From assembly GCA_050946195.1 (NCBI GenBank), contig JBMNUI010000055.1:1-11049 (forward strand): a stretch of DNA of 11,049 bases, written 5' to 3'. Below, piece after piece: positions 6,514-11,049 of this stretch. Under the pieces are notes generated by a model that was not told the origin of the DNA, did no database searches, and worked only from the letters and a program-made list of their open reading frames with translations. Position 1 is the first letter of the stretch; each line of letters begins with the position of its first letter. The position numbers and the translations under genes are program-made. This DNA comes from UMGS1002 sp050946195. GTDB lineage: Bacteria > Bacillota > Clostridia > Oscillospirales > CAG-272.

Positions 6514-8862
6514 ATGAAAAAATTCTTGCGCCTCGCCGTCCTGCTGCTCTGCGCGATACTGGCAGGCTCCTCGGCCGTATGCTCGGAAGCACTCTCCGGC
6601 AGCCCGGACACCGGCGACAGCGAATACTATACATACCTTATCGGACTCGGCTTTCCGGCTTCATATGCCGAAAAGCTTACCGAGCTGCACCTTCTTCACC
6701 CAACCTGGACAATTGAGCCGCTTTTGGTAAGCGAGCTTCAGCCGGCATACACCTGGGGCTATGTCATATATATGGAGACGCAGGACGAGCCCAAAAGGTC
6801 GCTTGTGTCCTCAAGTCCCGAATATTCGGCCTACCGCCACCCGACCAACACCACCCTGTACGACACCGGCTGGTATCAGGCCTCAAGCGAGGCGGTCGAA
6901 TACTTGATGGACCCCCGGAATTTCCTGAACGAAAAAGATATTTTCCAATTTGAGGACCTCAGCTACAAAAACACGGTGACCCTCACTCAGGTCGAATCCG
7001 CGCTTGCGGGGACCTTTATGGAGGGAGCGCATCTTGAAAACGGCAAAACCTATGCCGAGTATTTCATGGAGGTCGGGGAAGAGCTCGGCATCAGCCCGCT
7101 GCACCTTGCCGCCCGCGCCCGGCAGGAGCAGGGCCAATATGGTACCGGCCCGCAGGTCAGCGGAACATGCGGCGACCGGCTCTGGTACTATTACAGCAAT
7201 CAAATCGAATATGAAGGCTCGGTCTATGTAAACGCCCCCTCAAGCGGCCACACCGAGGAGTCGCTCAGGAAGTACAACGGGCTCTACAACATCTACAATA
7301 TAGGCGCCGGCGGGACCGGCAAGTTTGAGATCTTCCTCAACTCGATGGAGGAGGCACAGACCGGCACACAGTCAATGGCTGCCGAATGGGGAGGCAGCGG
7401 GGCATGGGATACAAAATGGAAGTCGATATACGGCGGGGCGTTGAGGCTACGCGACCGGTACATAGCCAACTACCAGAGCACGCTGTATCTTCAGAAATGG
7501 AATGTCGACTGCCGCTCCAAAACCGTCTCGGGGACCTCGCGCAACTTCTGGGGCCAGTATATGCAGAATATCGGCGCTACCCTCTCGGAGGCGCGGACAA
7601 CCTATCTCTCGCTGGCCGAAAACAACTGTCTTGACTGTGCGTATCATTTCCTTATCCCGGTTTACTCGGGGATGCCCGGGTCCTGCCCCGACCCTGCCGG
7701 CGGGAACTGCCCGGCATTTGCGGCTGCGGACACAAAATATAGCTATATAACCCAGCTTGACCAACCGGTCGCAGAAAAATCCTCCCCCGGCGGCTTTATT
7801 TCCACGGGAACGATAGGCGTCCCCCGGGGATATAGCATTACTGTCGGGGGATGGTCGGTTCACACCTACGGGCTGGCAGGTTATGAATACAGAATCGACG
7901 GGCAGGGCTGGCTGCCGATGAGCGCCTCACACAGCCCGGCCGCGGCCGCCCAGAACCCCGATTATGTCAGGTGCACAACGCCCGGCTCGCTGAATTCATT
8001 TTCGGCAACGATAGAAACCGGCGGGCTGGAGGCGGGGCCGCACAAAATCCTGCTGCGCGCCAAAACCGCCTTCGACCCATCATTGCAGCTTGCCGACAAT
8101 GCCTACTACCTTTTGGCGGCAATCAATCTTGAGGTCCTTCCGCGGGATATAAACGTCACGACAAAATCCGAGGACGGAAGTTTTGCCGTTTCGGTATATC
8201 CCTACGGCAGCCGGCTAACCCTGCCTGAGGGTCAGCCACTTGAGGCTGCCGACACATATTTTGCAGGCTGGACGGTTGAATCTGAGGCCGGGCGGCTTTT
8301 CCTGCCTGCCGGGGCTGAGATAACCCTCACCGAGGACATTACGCTCAGACCAATTTATATTGATCTAATATTGCTCGACGGCGCGGCGCTCAAAATTAAC
8401 CTTACCACCTCGCTGCGCTTTACCGCGGTAACCTCATACGACAGGTGCACCGGCCTTGCCGCAGCAGCCGGAAAGAACAACATCTCCTTCGGCATGATTT
8501 TCTGCAAGACAACCGACCTCGGCTCGATGATGTTTCACCCCTCGGTACTTGAGGCGACAAACACCCCATACACCCGGACATATTCGGAGGGTTGGTTCCA
8601 CACCGCCGCGCGCAGCGGCGAGTATTACGGCTATTACGGGAATATACAAACAATTACCTCCACCGACTACCAGACTTCCTTCTCGGCCGTGGCCTATGTC
8701 TCGATTAAATATTCCAACGGGACATCGGCGCTCATCTGCACCCCATATGATGCGGCCAAAAACTCCCGCTCGGCCAGATTTATCGCCCGCGCGGCGCTGG
8801 CCGACACAAGGGTTACATACACCTCCGAGGTCTGTGAGATACTCGGGAAAATAGCTGAATGA
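6514..8862 (+). CDS. Secreted GH73-type N-acetylglucosaminidase (peptidoglycan hydrolase)
   Basis: This 782-residue protein likely cuts glycan strands of peptidoglycan. The signal peptide MKKFLRLAVLLLCAILAGSSA covers residues 1-21. Residues ~45-150 form an N-terminal domain (FPASYAEKLTELHLLHPTW ... MDPRNFLNEKDIFQFE) that commonly precedes glucosaminidase domains in clostridial autolysins. The catalytic domain covers about 165-335. Glu205 in AARARQEQG matches the general-acid position of GH73, and IYNIGAGG and AAEWGGSG match conserved glucosaminidase segments. Residues ~380-540 are beta-rich and unassigned, about 545-615 resemble one InlB-type repeat, and 620-782 form a C-terminal domain I cannot name. 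No sortase motif or membrane anchor is present. It is divergent from the CHAP hydrolase, with a shared intergenic promoter region. The family call is firm; the substrate bond is inferred from the family. Confidence 0.88.
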   Translation: MKKFLRLAVLLLCAILAGSSAVCSEALSGSPDTGDSEYYTYLIGLGFPASYAEKLTELHLLHPTWTIEPLLVSELQPAYTWGYVIYMETQDEPKRSLVSSSPEYSAYRHPTNTTLYDTGWYQASSEAVEYLMDPRNFLNEKDIFQFEDLSYKNTVTLTQVESALAGTFMEGAHLENGKTYAEYFMEVGEELGISPLHLAARARQEQGQYGTGPQVSGTCGDRLWYYYSNQIEYEGSVYVNAPSSGHTEESLRKYNGLYNIYNIGAGGTGKFEIFLNSMEEAQTGTQSMAAEWGGSGAWDTKWKSIYGGALRLRDRYIANYQSTLYLQKWNVDCRSKTVSGTSRNFWGQYMQNIGATLSEARTTYLSLAENNCLDCAYHFLIPVYSGMPGSCPDPAGGNCPAFAAADTKYSYITQLDQPVAEKSSPGGFISTGTIGVPRGYSITVGGWSVHTYGLAGYEYRIDGQGWLPMSASHSPAAAAQNPDYVRCTTPGSLNSFSATIETGGLEAGPHKILLRAKTAFDPSLQLADNAYYLLAAINLEVLPRDINVTTKSEDGSFAVSVYPYGSRLTLPEGQPLEAADTYFAGWTVESEAGRLFLPAGAEITLTEDITLRPIYIDLILLDGAALKINLTTSLRFTAVTSYDRCTGLAAAAGKNNISFGMIFCKTTDLGSMMFHPSVLEATNTPYTRTYSEGWFHTAARSGEYYGYYGNIQTITSTDYQTSFSAVAYVSIKYSNGTSALICTPYDAAKNSRSARFIARAALADTRVTYTSEVCEILGKIAE

Positions 8863-8871
8863 ATATAATAA

Positions 8872-8900
8872 CCCCCGCTGACCCGGCGGGGGATTTCTCT
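8872..8900 (+). terminator. Rho-independent terminator of the glucosaminidase gene
   Basis: CCCCCGC (8872-8878) pairs exactly with GCGGGGG (8886-8892) around a 7-base loop, followed by ATTTCTCT. It begins 9 bases after the stop codon. The last bases overlap the 3' end of the opposing transposase relic. Confidence 0.8.
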
Positions 8901-9401
8901 ATGTTGAAAACAATTCATCTTCGTGCCATTTATATGGATTCTCGTCAATGTATTTGCGTATGTTATTTAAATCATGTTCATTTCGTATGATGTGCTCATA
9001 AAATGACTTTTGCCATATCGGTACACCAATTTGTTTTGTTATTGAACCTTTGCTGTTTTACTATCCGTGATAACGTAGGGCGACCTGTGGTCGCCCGCTG
9101 TTATATGGCAAAATTAACAATATCAGATGAATGTGGTTAGGCATTATACAAAACCTGTCCACAGCAATGTTTTTATAGATGGTTTTTAATTTTTGGATTT
9201 CATCAAATACGGTTTGCCCTATTTGGGTTAAAGCATACTTCTGACCCGGGCGAACGCAGTTTGCCCCTACATCCTCCCAGAACATATTTTTTCGGTCATG
9301 GGTATAAATGGTGACAAAATGCGCTCCGCATGACGAATAATCATAATGCTTTATGCGAAGTGCTTTTCTTTTATTCCTGTATTATTATACTTTGCTTCCA
9401 T
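8899..9401 (-). pseudogene. REP-associated (Y1/HUH) tyrosine transposase, broken by three small deletions
   Basis: I reconstructed this on the minus strand by joining frames. It starts MEAKYNNTGIK at the ATG at 9399-9401, with AGGGGTG at 9405-9411 as ribosome site. It then gives RKALRIKHYDYSSCGAHF and VTIYTHDRKNMFWEDVG, followed by the HUH motif MPNHIHLI (His codons at 9133-9135 and 9127-9129). It continues TLSRIVKQ and KGSITKQIGVPIWQKSF, and ends with a helix containing KYIDENPYKW, where the conserved Tyr is the probable nucleophile. Frame breaks lie in an A-run near 9368-9371, in the C-run at 9078-9080, and near 9052-9053. Losses of 1, 1 and 2 bases fit the broken places, and restoring them gives exactly 504 bases, or 168 codons, a normal size for RAYT proteins. 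The AT-rich composition differs from the GC-rich neighbours and suggests transfer. It lies between convergent genes. Sequencing error in two homopolymers cannot be excluded. Confidence 0.85.
9078..9096. repeat. REP-like palindrome inside the transposase relic
   Basis: GGGCGACC (9078-9085) and GGTCGCCC (9089-9096) are exact reverse complements with a 3-base TGT loop. On the minus strand the same bases encode the GRPQVA segment between the HUH core and the C-terminal Tyr helix. Flanking bases read CGTA before and GC after. The GTAGGGC opening is shared with the hairpin at 3801-3817. Confidence 0.7.
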
Positions 9402-9419
9402 TGTCACCCCTGAAAAATC

Positions 9420-10796
9420 TTATATTTCTATTTCCTGTGCACTTATAACCTCACGTTTCTTTATGGTCTCCCCGAAACCGAGGCCGTAATCCTCATATTC
9501 GGCCTCGCCGGTCTGGTTATCATACGGGTCGGCGCGCATAAATTTCTTCGGCGGGTCGAAGGGCTGCTGAAAATCGGTGTTTGCAACCAGCCTGAATGGG
9601 TCGATATTGCAGAAATAAAAGTCCCAGAGCTCCCTGTTGCCGGAGCGCAGCTCACTTGCGCCGTACGAAGGGTCGCAGGATAGCCAGCCGTAGGGCGCGA
9701 CATAAAACCGAGCCCAGTCGTGGCTGCCGATTCTGCCGGGGTGAACGCAACAGCCCGACTCCCAGCGTGCCGGAATTCCGAGCCGCCGGCAGAGGGTAAT
9801 GAAGGTCAGGGCTATGACCCCGCAGTCGCCGCGGCCCTCGAGTATCGCAAACTCGGGTATGTTCTCGATTAAAAGGTAATCGCGCATGAGCGAATACTTG
9901 ACGTTCTTGGTCACCCAGTCATAAACCCGCCGGGCAAGCAGCAGCCGGTTTGTCTCATCCCCCGCAATCTCGCGTACCAGCTCTGTAATCAGAGGGGTAA
10001 ACCGGACATGCGGGTAGAGTTCGCCGGTATAAAAAACCGGCTGCTTTTCACTGACTGCCGCCGGGTCGGGTATTACGTACCCGGCGCGGTTGACATAGCA
10101 AAAGCTCACGCTGTAGACCTCGCCCTTTTGGTGCAGATTTTCAATATATGCCGTTCTCTGAGCCGCGTCGGATATGAAAACCGGGTGGGAGGAGGAGAGC
10201 AGCCTTATCTCCTCCGCCGGCTGAGACCGGCAGGGCGCCGGGTAGGGCAGGTGCACCCTGATTTTCTCGCCGACCCGCTCGGCGGCCCCTGAAGGGGAAA
10301 GACTCATGCGGACCTCAAACCTGAAGGCCCGGTAGCCCCTTTCCTTCATTATCTTATAGTTTTCAACCCTCTCGGGGTTTGTCTGCGGCTCGGCGCAGGG
10401 GTCGCTTATGTGCATTAAATCCTTCTCATGACATTTCAGGATAGTCTCGGCCGCGCTGTTCTGAAAGGCTATGCGGAAGAGCTCGCCCTTGAAAATGTAG
10501 TCGACATGCCCCCGGCGCACTATCTCGCAGAGGTCCTGCGCGCTGCATGCCGGGTGCTTTTTCTGAATTCTGGAGAGCAGCGTGTCAAAGTCGGTTTTAT
10601 AATCCTTCATAAGCCCCCTTGCAACCTCGCGCTCGATTATAAGCCTCATTCGCAGGGCATGGGGGATATCGGTTGCCATGAGTTTGTCAATCTCATTAAT
10701 TACGCCGTGAAAATCGCCGATGCTCTTGCAGTATCGTATGGCATAGGGAAGCTCTATCGCCAAGTACTTTATGTCCTCGTTGTTAAATCGTATCAT
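9420..10796 (-). CDS. Cytoplasmic transglutaminase-like superfamily protein
   Basis: The 458-residue protein has a transglutaminase-core domain in its C-terminal half. A papain-like triad is visible: Cys325 in GRGDCGVIA, His359 in SHDWARFYV, and Asp375 in SCDPSYG, all with expected spacing. YDWVTKNVKYS, about 35 residues before the Cys, is the usual helix of this family. There is no signal peptide or membrane segment, so it should act in the cytoplasm. Residues 1 to ~180 are a predicted-helical N-terminal domain that I do not recognise. Residues 180 to 280 look beta-rich, as in domains that precede transglutaminase cores. It could be a peptidase, amidase or crosslinking enzyme; the substrate is unknown. 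GAGGTGG at 10803-10809 precedes the ATG by 6 bases. No terminator separates its stop from the transposase relic 18 bases downstream. The family assignment is strong and the role is open. Confidence 0.87.
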   Translation of the reverse strand: MIRFNNEDIKYLAIELPYAIRYCKSIGDFHGVINEIDKLMATDIPHALRMRLIIEREVARGLMKDYKTDFDTLLSRIQKKHPACSAQDLCEIVRRGHVDYIFKGELFRIAFQNSAAETILKCHEKDLMHISDPCAEPQTNPERVENYKIMKERGYRAFRFEVRMSLSPSGAAERVGEKIRVHLPYPAPCRSQPAEEIRLLSSSHPVFISDAAQRTAYIENLHQKGEVYSVSFCYVNRAGYVIPDPAAVSEKQPVFYTGELYPHVRFTPLITELVREIAGDETNRLLLARRVYDWVTKNVKYSLMRDYLLIENIPEFAILEGRGDCGVIALTFITLCRRLGIPARWESGCCVHPGRIGSHDWARFYVAPYGWLSCDPSYGASELRSGNRELWDFYFCNIDPFRLVANTDFQQPFDPPKKFMRADPYDNQTGEAEYEDYGLGFGETIKKREVISAQEIEI

Positions 10797-10825
10797 CTGG
10801 CGCCACCTCGAATTTTGTTAAGTCA

Positions 10826-10854
10826 AGTATAGCACACCTGAGCAATATATGCAA
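10826..10854 (-). promoter_or_regulatory. Promoter of the transglutaminase-like gene
   Basis: On the minus strand TTGCAT (10849-10854), 17 bases and TATACT (10826-10831) form a promoter with a good -10 and a weak -35. Transcription would start near 10819, leaving a leader of about 23 bases that carries the ribosome site at 10803-10809. Confidence 0.6.
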
Positions 10855-10865
10855 CGCGGAAAATA

Positions 10866-10889
10866 GTCGGTTGCCGACACAAACTTTGT
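10866..10889. promoter_or_regulatory. Small inverted repeats between divergent promoters (possible operator)
   Basis: GTCGG (10866-10870) and CCGAC (10874-10878) flank TTG, followed directly by ACAAACTTTGT (10879-10889), a 5-1-5 palindrome that touches the -35 box of the plus-strand promoter. GACAC also occurs twice, at 10876-10880 and 10891-10895. They sit between the -35 boxes of the two divergent promoters, a common place for an operator. The repeats are short and could be chance. Confidence 0.3.
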
Positions 10890-10917
10890 TGACACCCGCC
10901 CTCGCCGGTGCTATACT
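10889..10917 (+). promoter_or_regulatory. Sigma-A promoter of the aminotransferase-like gene
   Basis: A perfect TTGACA (10889-10894), a 17-base spacer and TATACT (10912-10917) make this the strongest promoter seen in the window. The start would be near 10924, giving a leader of about 80 bases to the ATG at 11004. Confidence 0.8.
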
Positions 10918-11003
10918 GATACCGATACCATTTTTGTCTGCCTGCTGCGGGGAAATCGCCTGGGCGGGTAAAATCACAACAAAGGGAGCAAGGGATAAAA
11001 ATT

Positions 11004-11049
11004 ATGCAAAATCTCGGCTACTACAACGGCAGAATAGGCCTTTTCGAGG
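11004..11049 (+). CDS. Class IV aminotransferase-like protein, first 15 codons
   Basis: Only the start is present: MQNLGYYNGRIGLFE, after which the window ends. The pattern of NLGYYNGxxG shortly after the start is typical of PLP-dependent class IV aminotransferases of clostridia (D-amino-acid or branched-chain transaminases), where it is followed by a DR-x-x-x-FGDGVYE segment. AGGG at 10991-10994 lies 9 bases before the ATG, and a strong promoter sits upstream at 10889-10917. The call rests on a short N-terminal match, so substrate and subfamily cannot be given. Confidence 0.6.
   Translation, partial: MQNLGYYNGRIGLFE

Noticed and set aside
9061..9285. 74-residue minus-strand gene standing alone
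   Set aside because: It is the middle piece of the broken transposase: the N- and C-terminal parts lie in other frames on both sides.
9120..9420. CRISPR array or tRNA in the AT-rich region
   Set aside because: There are no spaced direct repeats or cloverleaf-like arms, and the bases are explained by the transposase relic.

Overview
The window looks like chromosomal DNA of a GC-rich member of the Bacillota, most likely class Clostridia (for example an Oscillospirales-type gut or sediment anaerobe). The evidence is a YhaO/YhaN-type SbcD–SbcC pair, an energy-coupling-factor transporter S component, secreted Gram-positive wall hydrolases with InlB-type repeats, sigma-A promoters with extended -10 boxes, and a clostridial-style REP-associated tyrosine transposase. 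I could not search databases, so the lineage is an inference.

Layout. Positions 1-720 hold the 3' part of an SbcD/YhaO-like nuclease gene, followed after 23 bases by a complete SbcC/YhaN-like ATPase gene (744-3050) carrying two central membrane spans. After a 200-base leader with a perfect hairpin comes an ECF transporter S component (3251-3799). The stretch 3800-3949 is a cluster of palindromes lying between convergent genes. Next are two divergently transcribed secreted proteins. On the minus strand (3950-6295) is a CHAP-domain wall hydrolase with an SH3 domain, six InlB-like repeats and a C-terminal membrane anchor. On the plus strand (6514-8862) is a GH73-type glucosaminidase with one InlB-like repeat and an unassigned C-terminal domain. 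Each has a near-consensus promoter in the region between them. A rho-independent terminator follows the glucosaminidase gene.

Positions 8899-9401 (minus) hold an AT-rich RAYT/Y1 transposase gene that was reconstructed here. It is broken by three small deletions, which together restore a 168-codon frame. An 8-bp perfect palindrome resembling a REP sequence lies inside its coding region. It begins 18 bases after the stop of a minus-strand cytoplasmic transglutaminase-like gene (9420-10796). That gene is divergent from the first 15 codons of a probable class IV aminotransferase (11004 onward), with back-to-back promoters between them.

How the genes fit together. The SbcD/SbcC-like pair is a DNA end-processing module. 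The CHAP and glucosaminidase genes are a likely peptidoglycan-remodelling pair, one cutting peptide or amide bonds and one cutting glycan strands. The most unusual structure is the transposase relic with its internal palindrome, plus similar palindromes elsewhere in the window that may be its mobile REP-like partners.
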